A DNA stretch of 64,000 nt from Synechococcus sp. RSCCF101. Its GTDB lineage: Bacteria; Cyanobacteriota; Cyanobacteriia; PCC-6307; Cyanobiaceae. The DNA lies in the NCBI RefSeq assembly GCF_008807075.1, contig NZ_CP035632.1, forward strand, positions 1,798,001 to 1,862,000, given 5' to 3'. The notes below the pieces were generated by a model, which made no database searches, was not told the origin of the DNA, and was given only the letters and a program-made list of their open reading frames with translations. Every line of letters begins with the position of its first letter. Positions within the stretch are counted from its first letter, which is position 1. Shown piece by piece: positions 9,478-19,511 of the stretch. The position numbers and the translations under genes were made by a program.

Positions 9478-12272
9478 ATGGAAGCCGCCTCCATGCCGGT
9501 GCAGTCCCAGGCGCTGCAGGGAAGCCTGTTCGGTGGACCTGAGGAGGCCGAGCAGCAGACGGCGCTGCCGCTTCCGGCCGCTGACGATCCGGCCCCCGGA
9601 GACGATCAGGACCTGATCGAGGACGCGGCGGTGCGGCCCCGTCGCCCGGCCGGCGGCAGCGCCGGAGCCCAGGAGCCCCCGCAGGAGAGCGAGCCCCGGA
9701 GCGAGGCACAGAGCGACGCGGCGGGCGATACAGCGGGCAATGAAGCGGGCGACGACGACCGCCCGCGCTGGCACCACCACGCCCTGCCGGACCGCAGCGC
9801 CCTCACGCCGATGCTGCGGCACTACGTGGAGCTCAAGGCCGCCCATCCGGAGCGGCTGCTGCTCTACCGGCTCGGCGACTTCTTCGAGTGCTTCTTCGAG
9901 GATGCGATCACCGTGTCGCGGGTGCTGGAGCTGACCCTCACAGGGAAGGAGGGCGGCCGCCAGATCGGCCGGGTGCCGATGGCGGGCCTGCCCCATCACG
10001 CCGCCGACCGCTACTGCGGCGAGCTGATCCGGCGCGGTCACAGCGTGGCCCTGTGCGATCAGCTCGAGACCACCCCCAGCCGGGGCAGCCTGCTGCGGCG
10101 GGGCATCACCCGCGTGCTGACCCCCGGCACGGTGATCGAGGAGGGGATGCTCAGCGCCCGGCGCAACAACTGGCTCTGCGCCGTGGTGCTGCAGGAGGCC
10201 GACTGGGGCCTGGCGGTGGCCGATGTGAGCACCGGCGAGTTCCGCGTGAGCCAGGGCCGCGGCAGCGGCCCGCTCAACCAGGCCCTGCTGCAGCTGGAGG
10301 CGGCCGAGCTGGTGCTGCCCGACGACGCAGCCGGCGAGGGCGCTGCCGGCGACGCCGCGGTGACCCGCCCGGCCTGGTGCCCCGAGGCCCTGCAGATCAC
10401 TCCCACGGCCCGCAGCCCCTTCGAGACGGCCCAGGCCCGGGCCCTGCTGCGGCAGCGTTACCAGCTCCGCAGCCTGGAGGGGCTGGGGCTGACGGAGGTG
10501 CCCCTGGCGGAGCGGGCCGCCGGCGGCCTGCTGGCCTACATCAACGACACCCAGCCCGCCCCGAGGCGGAGGGAGCGGCGGCCGCACCCGCGCCGGACCG
10601 GCTGCCCCTCGACCGGCCACGGCTGCAGCACAGCGACGCGCACCTGGTGCTCGATGCCCAGACCCGCCGCAACCTGGAGCTGACCCGCACCCAGCGCGAC
10701 GGCCTGTTCCAGGGATCCCTGCTCTGGGCCCTGGACCGCACGCTCACGGCCATGGGGGGGCGCTGCCTGCGCCGCTGGCTGGAGGAGCCGCTGCGGCAGC
10801 TGGAGCCGATCCGCCAGCGCCAGAACGCCATCGGGGAGCTGGTGGAGAGCCGGTCCCGGCGGCTGGCGCTGCGCCGCCTGCTGCGGGCGATGGGAGATCT
10901 GGAGCGCCTGGCCGGCCGGGCCGGGGCCGGCACCGCCTCCCCCCGTGACCTGATCGCCCTGGCCGATGGCATCGAGCGCCTGCCCCAGCTGGCCGAGCAC
11001 AGCGCCGGCTGCAGCAGCGCCCCCCTGGCCGCGCTCCAGCACAGCGATCCGGAGCTGACGGCACTGGCGGCGTCGATCCGGGGCACCCTGATGCCGGAGC
11101 CGCCCCTGAGCCTGAGCGAGGGCGGACTGATCCTCGACGGGGTCGACCCCCTCCTCGACGGGCTGCGCAACCGCCTCGATGACCAGCAGGCCTGGCTGAG
11201 CCAGCAGGAGCGGGCCGAGCGCAGCGCCAGCGGCAACCCCAACCTGCGCCTGCAGTACCACCGCACCTTCGGCTACTTCCTGGCGGTGAGCCGGGCCCGG
11301 GCCCGCGAGGTGCCCGAGCACTGGATCCGCCGCCAGACGCTGGCCAGTGAGGAGCGCTTCGTGACGCCGGAGCTCAAGGCCCGGGAGGGAGCGATCCTGC
11401 AGCTGCGGGCCCGGGCGGCCCAGCGGGAATACGAGCTCGTGCTGGCGCTGCGGGCCCGGGTGGGCGAGCAGGCCGAGCCCATCCGCGACGCCGCCCGGCG
11501 GGTGGCGGCCCTCGATGCCCTGGCCGGTCTGGCCGAGGTGGCCGCCACGGGGGACTACTGCCGGCCGGAGCTGAGCGAGGGGCGCGAGATCTGCATCGAG
11601 GCGGGCCGGCACCCGGTGGTGGAGCAGCTGCTGGTGGAGGAGCGCTTCACTGCCAACGATGTGGCTCTGGGGGAGGGCACCGACCTAGTGATCCTCACCG
11701 GGCCCAACGCCAGCGGCAAGAGCTGCTACCTGCGCCAGACCGGGCTGCTGCAGCTGATGGCCCAGATGGGCAGCTGGATCCCGGCACGCCGGGCCCGGCT
11801 GGGCCTGGCGGACCGAATCTTCACCCGGGTCGGGGCGGTGGATGACCTGGCGGCCGGCCAGTCCACCTTCATGGTGGAGATGGCCGAGACGGCCAACATC
11901 CTCCAGCACGCCGGCGATCGCTCGCTGGTGCTGCTCGATGAGATCGGGCGCGGCACCGCCACCTTCGACGGTCTCTCGATCGCCTGGGCCGTGGCCGAGC
12001 ACCTGGCCGGCAGCCTGCGCTCCCGCACGATCTTCGCCACCCATTACCACGAGCTCAACGCCCTGGCGGGCGAGCTCGGCAACGCCGCCAACTTCCAGGT
12101 GCTGGTGGAGGAGACCGGGGAGGATCTGCTCTTCCCCCACCGGGTGGTTCCAGGCGGGGCGAGCCGCAGCTACGGCATCGAGGCGGCCCGGCTGGCCGGG
12201 GTGCCGCCATCGGTGGTGCAGCGGGCCCGCCAGGTTCTCGGCAGGATCGAAGCCGACGCCGGGCGGGCATGA
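9478..12272 (+). pseudogene. mutS: DNA mismatch repair protein MutS, frameshifted
   Basis: Mismatch recognition ATPase. The first part reads from ATG 9478 through the mismatch-binding domain ([13 protein letters not shown]) to YINDTQPAP; the remainder continues in another frame from [16 protein letters not shown] to the stop at 12272. Adding one C to the run at 10559-10562 joins them into a 931-residue protein. The C-terminal half keeps Walker [12 protein letters not shown], the STFMVEM switch, Walker [15 protein letters not shown] and FATHYHEL. The first 100 residues are a low-complexity acidic extension. An ATGA overlap couples it to the next gene. Whether the shift is real decides if the strain lacks mismatch repair. 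Confidence 0.9.
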
Positions 12273-12973
12273 CCATCTTCTGTCTCGGGCGCAACCACCC
12301 CGATCTGCCGATCATGGCCAGCCCGCCCTCCGGCGCCGCGGAGGCTGCGTCGGGCTCCTGGCCGCCCGGTCAGGAGCCCGACGGTTGGCCGCTGGTGGCC
12401 GGCAAGGCGGACTCCAGCCTGAGCGGAGCCACCAGCCCGATCCCGATCACCCCGATCAACCGACAGGTGGACTGGGAGGCGGAGCTGGTGCTGCGAATCG
12501 GCACACCCGCCTTCCAGCTGCCGAAGATCGCCGCGGCCGGAGCGGTGATCGAGGCCTGGGGCGTCGGCAACGACGTGTCCGACCGCTGGTGGCAGCGCCG
12601 CGGCGGCGGTCAGTGGGTGAAGGGGAAATCCTTCCCCGGATTCGGCCCCTACAGCCTCAAGCAGCTCAAGGCCAGGGAGCCGGGCCCTCTGGATCTGGAC
12701 CGGGAGCTGTGCTGCCGGCTCAACGGCACGGTGGTGCAGCAGGGCCGCCTGAGCGAGTACATCCACCCGCCGGAGGCGGTGGTGTGGCAGCTGAGCCAGG
12801 TGCTGAGGCTGCAGCCGGGCGATCTGATCTTCTGCGGCACCTTCCCCGGCTCGGGCTTCACCCGTGAACCGAAGCGGTTTCTGAAGCCCGGCGATGAGCT
12901 GATCACGGAGATCGAGGGACTCGGGCGGCTGGTGAACCCGGTGCAGGCCCTCAGTCCGCCATCGCCGGGGTGA
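12269..12973 (+). CDS. Fumarylacetoacetate hydrolase-family protein
   Basis: 234 residues of the FAA hydrolase/2-hydroxyhepta-diene-dioate isomerase fold, metal-dependent enzymes acting on beta-dicarbonyl or enol acids. Core motifs are [11 protein letters not shown] (around 70-80), [14 protein letters not shown] and the C-terminal [17 protein letters not shown] with [15 protein letters not shown]. The start overlaps the mutS stop by 4 bp. The 3' end overlaps the convergent Coq4-like gene by 23 bp. Substrate cannot be inferred from sequence; an HPPD-like gene 2 kb away raises the possibility of an aromatic-acid pathway. Confidence 0.85.
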   Translation: MTIFCLGRNHPDLPIMASPPSGAAEAASGSWPPGQEPDGWPLVAGKADSSLSGATSPIPITPINRQVDWEAELVLRIGTPAFQLPKIAAAGAVIEAWGVGNDVSDRWWQRRGGGQWVKGKSFPGFGPYSLKQLKAREPGPLDLDRELCCRLNGTVVQQGRLSEYIHPPEAVVWQLSQVLRLQPGDLIFCGTFPGSGFTREPKRFLKPGDELITEIEGLGRLVNPVQALSPPSPG

Positions 12974-13586
12974 GGGCTCTCAGCCCGAGGCGATCCCGCA
13001 GATCGGCCAGCGGCTCGCTCCAGTGCTCCTCCCAGCGCCAGCCGAGGAAGCCGGGGGCCCGCAGGCCGAGGTTGATGCCATCGGCGATCGCCTGCAGCAG
13101 CCGGCGGCGCTCTGCCGGTTCATCGGGAATGGCGCGGATCATCTTGGCCGCCATCAGCAGGCAGGTGGTGGGCGTGCAGGCCTGGGCGAAGGTGAAGGCG
13201 TTCATGCCGCACTCGCCCGCCTCGCTGGCATCGAACCCCAGCAGCACGTGCCAGATGTCGTGGGTGGCGCGCAGGCGATTCAGCACGTAGGCCAGATCGC
13301 TCTCCCCCTCCACGCCATGAAAGAAGTGCGGGTTGAAGTGGTGCACCTCCAGGAAGCGGGCGTAGGCCCGGCCGAGGCTGCCCTCCGGCATGGCCAGCAG
13401 CACATCGGTCTCGTGGGGGGCCGGCGCGTAGCGCTCGGCCACCAGGGAGGCGACCCGGTCGTCGCCCATCACGGCCTCCAGCATCTGGGCCTGCACCCCC
13501 CGCTCCTGGAAGAAGCGGCTGATCGAGGCGTTGTCGGCTGCATCTCCGGGCGACTCCATGTAGCGGACGAAGCCGGACAGATCCAT
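12951..13586 (-). CDS. Coq4-family protein
   Basis: 211 residues. The defining Coq4 zinc-binding motif His-Asp-x2-His-x11-Glu is exactly present as HDIWH followed eleven residues later by E in EAGE. Coq4 proteins bind prenylated quinone intermediates and in eukaryotes act in ubiquinone synthesis; cyanobacteria lack ubiquinone, so the role here is open. The ATG at 13586 (MDLSGFVRYM) is chosen; a GTG/ATG-type extension to 13607 is possible. It stands alone on the minus strand between two plus-strand genes. Confidence 0.82.
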   Translation of the reverse strand: MDLSGFVRYMESPGDAADNASISRFFQERGVQAQMLEAVMGDDRVASLVAERYAPAPHETDVLLAMPEGSLGRAYARFLEVHHFNPHFFHGVEGESDLAYVLNRLRATHDIWHVLLGFDASEAGECGMNAFTFAQACTPTTCLLMAAKMIRAIPDEPAERRRLLQAIADGINLGLRAPGFLGWRWEEHWSEPLADLRDRLGLRALTPAMAD

Positions 13587-13630
13587 GGTGTCGTTGCAGC
13601 GGCACAACGCTACGAGCGCCGGTCCAGCCC

Positions 13631-14839
13631 ATGCCCTCCCACACCTCCAGGGCCCTGGCCGCCGCCACGATCACGGTGGCGGCCAACGCCAACGCGGTGC
13701 TGCCGCTGGTGGCGCGTGAGGAGATCACCGAGCACCTGCGGCACGCCGGAGCAGGCTTCAACGCCTTCCAGAGCACCACCGTGGTGCTCTCCTGTCTGAC
13801 CCTGGTGGCCGGTCCGCTGCTGCTGCGGGGACGACGGCTGCGCACGGTGCTGCGCTGGGGTTTCGGCGTGATGGCGCTGGCCAACGCCCTGCTGGCCCTG
13901 ACCGCGCTCGAGTGGGCACCCCTGCCACTGCGGGGGGTGATCGGCCTGGCCTATGGCCTGGTGGTGCCTCTGGGCCAGTTCGTGCTCTCGGGCCTCAGCG
14001 TCAGCCCCGCTGAGCGGGTGCGGCTGTTCACCCTCAACATCAACCTGATCCGTCTGGCGTTGGTGCTGCTGCCGCTGCTGGGCAGCCTGCTGCTGCTGGT
14101 GGGCGGCAACGCAGTGGTCCTGTTCTGGGCCCTGACCCTGATCGCCCTGACCGCCTGCCTGCTGGCACCGGGGCTTGTGCCGACCGACGCGCGGCTGCAG
14201 GGGCTGCCGCCGCGGGCACCGCGCCTGCCGCCGGCGGCCCGGCTCACGGCCCTGGCCGATGCCCTCCTGATCCTGATCGGACGAGGCGTCTACGCCCTGG
14301 CCCTGATCCTGATCTCGGCCCGGCAGCCGGGCCACGGCGGCGCCCTGAGCCTGAGCCTGGTGTTCACCGTGCCCTTCGCCCTGGCGGGACTGGCCGCCGG
14401 CGTGGTGCCGCGCCGCCTCGAGGCCACCCAGTCGGGCCTGCTGCTGCTCTGGCTGCCCCTGCTCGTGCTGGCGGGGGTGATGGCCGTGCCGAGCCAGGGA
14501 GCAGCGTCGGGCCTGATCCTGCTGGTGGCCCTGGTGGGGCTGATCGGCCTGCCCCTGTCGTTCGCGCCCGGACAGTTCATCGCCCAGTGGCCCGACGCGG
14601 CCAGCCGGCAGTGGGCCAACGTGATCACCATCCTGCTGATGACCCTGCCCCTCTCCCTGGGTCCCTGGCTCTACAGCAGCCTGGAGGGCCTGGCCGGCGG
14701 CCTCTCCGGCCCCGCCTGGCCGGAACCGCAGGCCATGGCGACGGCCTTCCTGCTGCTCTGCCTGCCGCTGCTGCTGCTGCTCCAGCGGCTCTGGCGGCGG
14801 GCCGTGATCCCCGACCTGCTGCGACCTGACGCCCCATGA
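13631..14839 (+). CDS. MFS-like multi-pass membrane transporter
   Basis: 402 residues with about twelve hydrophobic segments across the entire length and short basic loops (RGRRLR, PRRLEA), resembling major facilitator proteins. No substrate-defining motif is recognised. The stop overlaps the ATG of the downstream VOC gene (ATGA-type overlap at 14836-14839), so the two are probably co-expressed. The start ATG at 13631 is 44 bp from the divergent Coq4-like start. Confidence 0.75.
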   Translation: MPSHTSRALAAATITVAANANAVLPLVAREEITEHLRHAGAGFNAFQSTTVVLSCLTLVAGPLLLRGRRLRTVLRWGFGVMALANALLALTALEWAPLPLRGVIGLAYGLVVPLGQFVLSGLSVSPAERVRLFTLNINLIRLALVLLPLLGSLLLLVGGNAVVLFWALTLIALTACLLAPGLVPTDARLQGLPPRAPRLPPAARLTALADALLILIGRGVYALALILISARQPGHGGALSLSLVFTVPFALAGLAAGVVPRRLEATQSGLLLLWLPLLVLAGVMAVPSQGAASGLILLVALVGLIGLPLSFAPGQFIAQWPDAASRQWANVITILLMTLPLSLGPWLYSSLEGLAGGLSGPAWPEPQAMATAFLLLCLPLLLLLQRLWRRAVIPDLLRPDAP

Positions 14840-16056
14840 CCCACTCCGCCCTGGTTCCGCCCGTCGAGGGTGTGGAGGTGCGCTCCGCCGCCTTCGCCGG
14901 ACAGCTGCAGCAGGTGCGCAAGCACAAGCGCCGCCACTTCCCCCTGCAGGCCTGCCGCGGCATCGCCGCTCTGGTGTTCCTCTGCCGGCCGGGGGGGCTC
15001 AACGCCGTGCGCCACAGCCTCGAGGCCCTGGGGCCCTACCGCTGGTGCTGGACGGTGCAGGGGGCCGGGCACCTCTGGCATGCCTTCGCCAACGCCTCGC
15101 CGCTGCTGGCCACCGACGGCGAGCTGCCCCTGATGCTCTACGGCGAGCCGCGCCACGGTGCAGGTGCCGGGGGCGCGGGCGGGGGCGGCCGCTATCTGGG
15201 CGAACTGCTGCGGCTGGAGGATCTGGCGGCGATGCGGGACTACCGCAGCGGCCTGGGCGGGGCGGGAGCCTGCTCCGGCGCCGGCTGGCGTGCGGACTTC
15301 GACCCCGACGCCACCCTCTGGAGCCCGACCGGCCGGGCGACGGGAACCAGCCTCGGCTTCATGGACGCCCGGCGCAGCCTGCGCGAGCTGCTGGAGCGAG
15401 GCCCAGCCCCGACCGCCGCGGAGCCGCATGCCAGCGCAGACGCCCCGGCAGCGGCGGTGGCCACGCTGCGGGGCATCGACCATCTGGGGCTGCGCACCCA
15501 CAGCCAGGACCTGGAGCTGACCCTGCTCAGCCGTGTGCTGGAGAGCCCCTACGACCTCTGGACGATCTACCCGCTGCCCACAGCCAACTTCACCTCCAAC
15601 ATCCTGCGCGTGCCGGCGGCCCATGCCGGTGAGGACCACTTCCCGCCGCTGGTGATCGGGGCCAACAGCGTGCCCGCCCTGCTGGAGCGGGTGAGCGGGG
15701 TGAGCGCCATGGGCTTCGAGCGATTCGTGGCGGAGCACGGCGCCGGGCTGCACCACGTGGCTTACCGGGTGATGGAACCGGAGCCGGCCGACGGCGCAGC
15801 GGCCGGTCCGCCCTGGGAGCTGGACCGGCTGGTGGCGAGCCGCCGCGCCGCCGGGCACCCCTTCGCGGGGGACCCGATCGGCTCCAACGGCGAGACGGGC
15901 CTGCGGCAGATCTTCTCGGCCCGCAGCGAGGAGGCCGGCTTCACCACCGAGTACATCCAGCTGTTCGGGTCGTTCAAGGGCTTCTTCCTGCCCACCAACG
16001 TGACCGCCCTGGCCGGCCGGCCTCAGGCGGACAGCGCCCAGGGCAGCAGGGCGTAG
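14836..16056 (+). CDS. VOC-superfamily protein resembling 4-hydroxyphenylpyruvate dioxygenase
   Basis: 406 residues. The C-terminal half resembles HPPD: GIDHLGLRTH (about 214), GLHHVAYRV (about 305) and TEYIQLFGSFKGFF (about 371) supply a His-His-Glu triad in the order used by Fe(II) 2-oxoacid-type dioxygenases of the VOC fold. The N-terminal half is diverged, with a Gly-rich insert around residue 115. HPPD makes homogentisate; a paralogue may use another keto acid. Co-transcribed with the MFS-like gene and convergent with the FAD oxidoreductase (34-bp overlap at the 3' ends). Fold is likely, substrate unknown. Confidence 0.68.
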   Translation: MTHSALVPPVEGVEVRSAAFAGQLQQVRKHKRRHFPLQACRGIAALVFLCRPGGLNAVRHSLEALGPYRWCWTVQGAGHLWHAFANASPLLATDGELPLMLYGEPRHGAGAGGAGGGGRYLGELLRLEDLAAMRDYRSGLGGAGACSGAGWRADFDPDATLWSPTGRATGTSLGFMDARRSLRELLERGPAPTAAEPHASADAPAAAVATLRGIDHLGLRTHSQDLELTLLSRVLESPYDLWTIYPLPTANFTSNILRVPAAHAGEDHFPPLVIGANSVPALLERVSGVSAMGFERFVAEHGAGLHHVAYRVMEPEPADGAAAGPPWELDRLVASRRAAGHPFAGDPIGSNGETGLRQIFSARSEEAGFTTEYIQLFGSFKGFFLPTNVTALAGRPQADSAQGSRA

Positions 16057-17645
16057 GCCGAACGGATCGCCCCCTCCTGCCAGGCCGGCAGGTGGCTGCA
16101 CCAGTCGCCGGCGAAGGCGATCGGACCGCAGGGGGCGCTGAGCCGCCGGAACCAGCGCTGGTAGCGCTCCGGCGTCCAGGCGACCCAGGGGCTGCGGATG
16201 TGGGGCACGTGCTGCCAGGCGATGGTGAGCAGGCTGGCGGGATCGAGGGCTTCGCGGATCTCGGGATGCACGTGGCAGGCCAGCTCCACCGCCGCCCGGC
16301 AGCGCAGCGGCGGCGACAGGGCCCCCAGGGCTTCCCCGTGGGCGAGGGCGGCGTAGGCCATCACCAGCAGGCCGCCGTGCGGGTCGTGGAAGCCGTTGTT
16401 GGGATACCAGATCTGCTGGATCGGCAGGTTGGTGAAGCTGATGCCGCCGTAGATCGCCAGGTCCTCCTCCCAGAAGCGACGGCGCATCCAGCCGCCCACC
16501 TTCACCGCGAAGCGGGCCGGCAGATCGGCGAGTCCCTCGAGGATCGGATCGGGCAGATCCAGCTCCAGCCCTCCCATCGCCTGGGGCTGCAGGGCCAGCA
16601 CCACCCGGGCCGCCTCGCAGCACAACGACCGCACCGAACCACCCTGCCGCTCTTCGGCCTCCAGGGCCACACCGCCATCGGGCAGCCGCCGCACGGCGGT
16701 GAGCCGCCGCCCGAGGCGGAGCCGATCGCCCAGGCGAGACACCAGGGCCTCCACGAGGCCGTCGTTGCCGCCCTCCAGCTCGAACATGCTGAGCTGCTCG
16801 TCGATCACATCCGGACTGCGGCGCGGATCATCGAGCCAGAGGCGCAGGCCGAGGATCTGCTCGAGCGAGAGGGAGGCCTGGGGCTCGCCGGGCTCGTCCG
16901 GGCCGCCGCGGGGCACGGCATAGCCCTGCCGGCCGGAGCCCCGGTAGCGGGCCCGGCCCGATCCGGGATCGATCTGGAGCTCGCAGGTCTCCCGCAGCCA
17001 GTCGCGGCAGGCCTCGGCCAGCTCCGGCGTGAGGCCGGCCTCCGGCTCCAGCCAGGGGCCGGCCTTGGCCACCAGCTCGGCCAGGCGGCCCTGGCCGTCG
17101 AACTGCACCTGCCGGTTGCGCACCACCACATCCCGATCGACCTCGGGCAGCCAGCGGTGCAGCAGGGCGCCCCGGTTGAGGGTCAGGTAGGGCCGCAGCG
17201 TGAGCCGGAAGCGGCGGCAGTAGTGCAGCACAGCCCGGTGGTGGTGGGAGATGCGGCCGGGCCCGGCATTGAAATAGGCCCCCTCCGGCAGGGCGCAGAT
17301 CTGGGGAGCGTGGCCCACCTCCTCGATCGCATCGCCGGGGCGCACGGTGAGGTTGCGGCCGCCGGGGCGATCCGCCGCCTCCCAGAGCTCCACCCGCTGA
17401 CCCCGTTCGGCCAGCTCGTGGGCGAGCACCAGGCCGGCGATGCCCGCACCCACCACCACCACCGTCCTTTCGGGATCGGCCGGGGCCGGCAGATCCGGCG
17501 GGGCGCCGGAATCCACATCCGTGGGATGCCCACCCAGGTGGCGCAGCAGCTCCAGAGCCTGCGCCTCGCCCAGGTGGGAGGTCACCCCCGCCAGCAGGCC
17601 GGCCAGGGTGGGCTCAAGATCAGCGGGAGGGCTGGATGGACGCAT
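16023..17645 (-). CDS. FAD-dependent amine oxidase-like oxidoreductase
   Basis: 540 residues. Residues 62-98 form an FAD-binding beta-alpha-beta unit (VVVVGAGIAGLVLA ending ADRPGGR), and the C-terminal IAFAGDWCSH...GAIRSAYAL matches the flavin-contacting end of the monoamine/L-amino-acid oxidase family. Family members oxidise amines, amino acids or protoporphyrinogen-like substrates. The gene is the last of four closely spaced minus-strand genes: it begins 32 bp after the HvfC-like gene. That position suggests work on the same product as the MNIO/MCO genes, although nothing in the sequence defines the substrate. Confidence 0.83.
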   Translation of the reverse strand: MRPSSPPADLEPTLAGLLAGVTSHLGEAQALELLRHLGGHPTDVDSGAPPDLPAPADPERTVVVVGAGIAGLVLAHELAERGQRVELWEAADRPGGRNLTVRPGDAIEEVGHAPQICALPEGAYFNAGPGRISHHHRAVLHYCRRFRLTLRPYLTLNRGALLHRWLPEVDRDVVVRNRQVQFDGQGRLAELVAKAGPWLEPEAGLTPELAEACRDWLRETCELQIDPGSGRARYRGSGRQGYAVPRGGPDEPGEPQASLSLEQILGLRLWLDDPRRSPDVIDEQLSMFELEGGNDGLVEALVSRLGDRLRLGRRLTAVRRLPDGGVALEAEERQGGSVRSLCCEAARVVLALQPQAMGGLELDLPDPILEGLADLPARFAVKVGGWMRRRFWEEDLAIYGGISFTNLPIQQIWYPNNGFHDPHGGLLVMAYAALAHGEALGALSPPLRCRAAVELACHVHPEIREALDPASLLTIAWQHVPHIRSPWVAWTPERYQRWFRRLSAPCGPIAFAGDWCSHLPAWQEGAIRSAYALLPWALSA

Positions 17646-17677
17646 GGGGCGATGACCTCAGGTGACCACGGGCGAAC

Positions 17678-18565
17678 TCAGGACGACTTCGCTTCGACCG
17701 GAGGAGCCTCCAGGCGTTCCTGCAGTTCCACGATCACCCCCTCCTCGATCAGCCCCTTCACCAGAGCCAGGGTGGCCTCGGCCGACTGCCCGTGGAAGGA
17801 GGCCTCGTGGGTGAGGGAGGCGATGGTGTGGGTGCCGTCGCAGTGGTTGAGCAGGCGGGCCTCATCGGCGGCCAGACGGCGCACCTGCACCGCATGATCC
17901 GGGCCGGCGTGGATCAGGAAGGTGGCCACGGCGCCGCCGCAACCGGGCTCCACCAGGGGGAGCACCTGGCGGGGGGCGCCGGCCTCCACCAGGGCGCATA
18001 CCCGGGCCAGATCCACGCCGGAATCGCAGAGGCGACTGCCCCGGTCGAGCCGCGGGCGGGCCCAGAGGCTGGAATGGTGCTGCAGGCGGTGGATCAGCTC
18101 GGCGGCCGTGTCCGCGCGGCGGCTCGGGGCCTGGCTGGTCCAGAGGCAGCGCCAGTCGAGCAGGGCCGCGGCCACCAGGGCCTGGGGCAGGCTGAGGCCT
18201 CCCGGCAGCAGAGCCGGATCCACCTTCAGCTCGGCCAGGGCTGCTGCATCGAGTCCGGCGAGGTGACCGGCGAATTCGCTGGCCAGCACCTGAGCATTGA
18301 GCGGCTCACCGGGGGAGGAGGCGTAGAAGCGCTCCAGCAGCCCCTCGAACGGGTCGGTGCCCAGGAACCAGCGCAAGCTCCGGAAAACGTCGTGCAACGG
18401 GTCCACCGTGCGGGCCATGGCCCGGTGCAGGTAGATGCCCAGCACCTCGTCCGGCGCGGCGAACCCCTGGGCGGGCTGGATCTGCTCGAGCAGCCAGGGG
18501 GTGGGCCGGCTGTGGAGGCTCTTGAGGAACTGCTGCTGGAGGCGCAGGAGCTGGGGCGACTTCAT
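17678..18565 (-). CDS. HvfC/DUF2063-family partner of an MNIO enzyme
   Basis: 295 residues. The N-terminal part (about 1-100: LQQQFLKSLHSR, IYLHRAMARTVDPLHDVFRSLRWFLG, FYASSPG) matches the DUF2063 domain found in partners of DUF692 enzymes, which bind the precursor leader and present it to the enzyme (HvfC, BufC, TglI type). The C-terminal 70 residues (HCDGTHTIASLTHEASF...LVKGLIEEGVIVEL) look like a winged-helix or RRE-like module. The ATG at 18563-18565 lies 38 bp after the DUF692 gene; an upstream frame extension is antisense-like. The pairing with the preceding gene strongly supports the call. Confidence 0.85.
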   Translation of the reverse strand: MKSPQLLRLQQQFLKSLHSRPTPWLLEQIQPAQGFAAPDEVLGIYLHRAMARTVDPLHDVFRSLRWFLGTDPFEGLLERFYASSPGEPLNAQVLASEFAGHLAGLDAAALAELKVDPALLPGGLSLPQALVAAALLDWRCLWTSQAPSRRADTAAELIHRLQHHSSLWARPRLDRGSRLCDSGVDLARVCALVEAGAPRQVLPLVEPGCGGAVATFLIHAGPDHAVQVRRLAADEARLLNHCDGTHTIASLTHEASFHGQSAEATLALVKGLIEEGVIVELQERLEAPPVEAKSS

Positions 18566-18603
18566 CGGCGGAGCAGCGGAGCGAAGAAATGGGACGAGGA
18601 GCG

Positions 18604-19482
18604 TCAGGGCGCTGCGGGCACGGGGGCGAGGGCGTCGAGGCAGGCGCGGATCCGTCCCACCTCCTGCAGGGTCCGCTGCAGCGGCGGCACGTTGTTCTCC
18701 CACTCCAGCAAGGTCGGCCAGGGCCCGAAATGGCGAAGGGCCGTGCGGTAGAGCTCCCACACCGGTTCGTGCACCGCCTCGCCGTGGTAGTCGATGTACA
18801 CATCGCCGGCACCGCCCTGTTCCCGGGTGCAGCCCGCCAGGTGGTAGCCACGCACGCTGTCCTGCCGGTAGCTCAGCAACACGGCCTCGGAGTCCTCGCC
18901 GAAGTTCATCGCGTTCGCCCAGAGGTTGTTCACATCCAGGAGGACATAGGCCCCGGTGCGACGGGTGAGGGCATTGATGAAGTCGGCTTCGCCCATGGTC
19001 GACTCGCGGAAGCGCACATAACTGCTGATGTTTTCCAGCAGCAGCGGCTGGCCGATGGCCTCCTGAACCTGCTCCACACGCTCGGCCATGTAGGCGAGCG
19101 TCTCCTCACTGAGCACCAGGGGCAGCAGGTCGTGGAAGTGGTGGTGGGAGAGGGAGCTCCAGGACACGTGGTCCGAGAACACCGCCTCGGGGTGCTCCTC
19201 CAGCAGGCGTCGCACCAGCGCCAGGTAGTCGCGATCCAGCGGAGCGCAGGAGCCGAGGGAGAGCCCGAAGCCGTGCAGGGTGATCGGGTAGGCGTGGCGG
19301 AGATCGTCGAGCTGGTCGCGGTAGGCCCCTCCTTCCTCCTGGATCAGGTGTTCGGGGTGGACCTGCAGGAAATCGAGGGGCGGACGCTCACGCCAGAGGG
19401 CTTCGGCGTTCTCGTGGCAGAGATTCAGTCCCGCTGATGCGCGGGGCAGACGCGTGGACAGAGGGGGGAGGGTGCTGAGCAT
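18604..19482 (-). CDS. MNIO (DUF692/HvfB-MbnB family) multinuclear non-haem iron oxidative enzyme
   Basis: 292 residues, full length for DUF692. Conserved TIM-barrel metal-site motifs are all visible: LHGFGLSLGS (His70), SDHVSWS (Asp104, His105), LLENISSY (Glu150, Asn151), LLDVNN (Asp183, Asn185, Asn186), YHLAG (His214), DYHGEAV (Asp231, His233) and LLEWENNVP (Glu260). Known family members oxidise cysteines in ribosomal peptides, giving oxazolone/thioamide or other copper-binding or sulfur-modified groups. It lies 29 bp after the multicopper oxidase gene and 38 bp before the DUF2063 partner. No small precursor-peptide gene is evident beside it. Confidence 0.92.
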   Translation of the reverse strand: MLSTLPPLSTRLPRASAGLNLCHENAEALWRERPPLDFLQVHPEHLIQEEGGAYRDQLDDLRHAYPITLHGFGLSLGSCAPLDRDYLALVRRLLEEHPEAVFSDHVSWSSLSHHHFHDLLPLVLSEETLAYMAERVEQVQEAIGQPLLLENISSYVRFRESTMGEADFINALTRRTGAYVLLDVNNLWANAMNFGEDSEAVLLSYRQDSVRGYHLAGCTREQGGAGDVYIDYHGEAVHEPVWELYRTALRHFGPWPTLLEWENNVPPLQRTLQEVGRIRACLDALAPVPAAP

Positions 19483-19511
19483 GGGGTGGGATCACGGGAG
19501 CGGAAGGCTGA

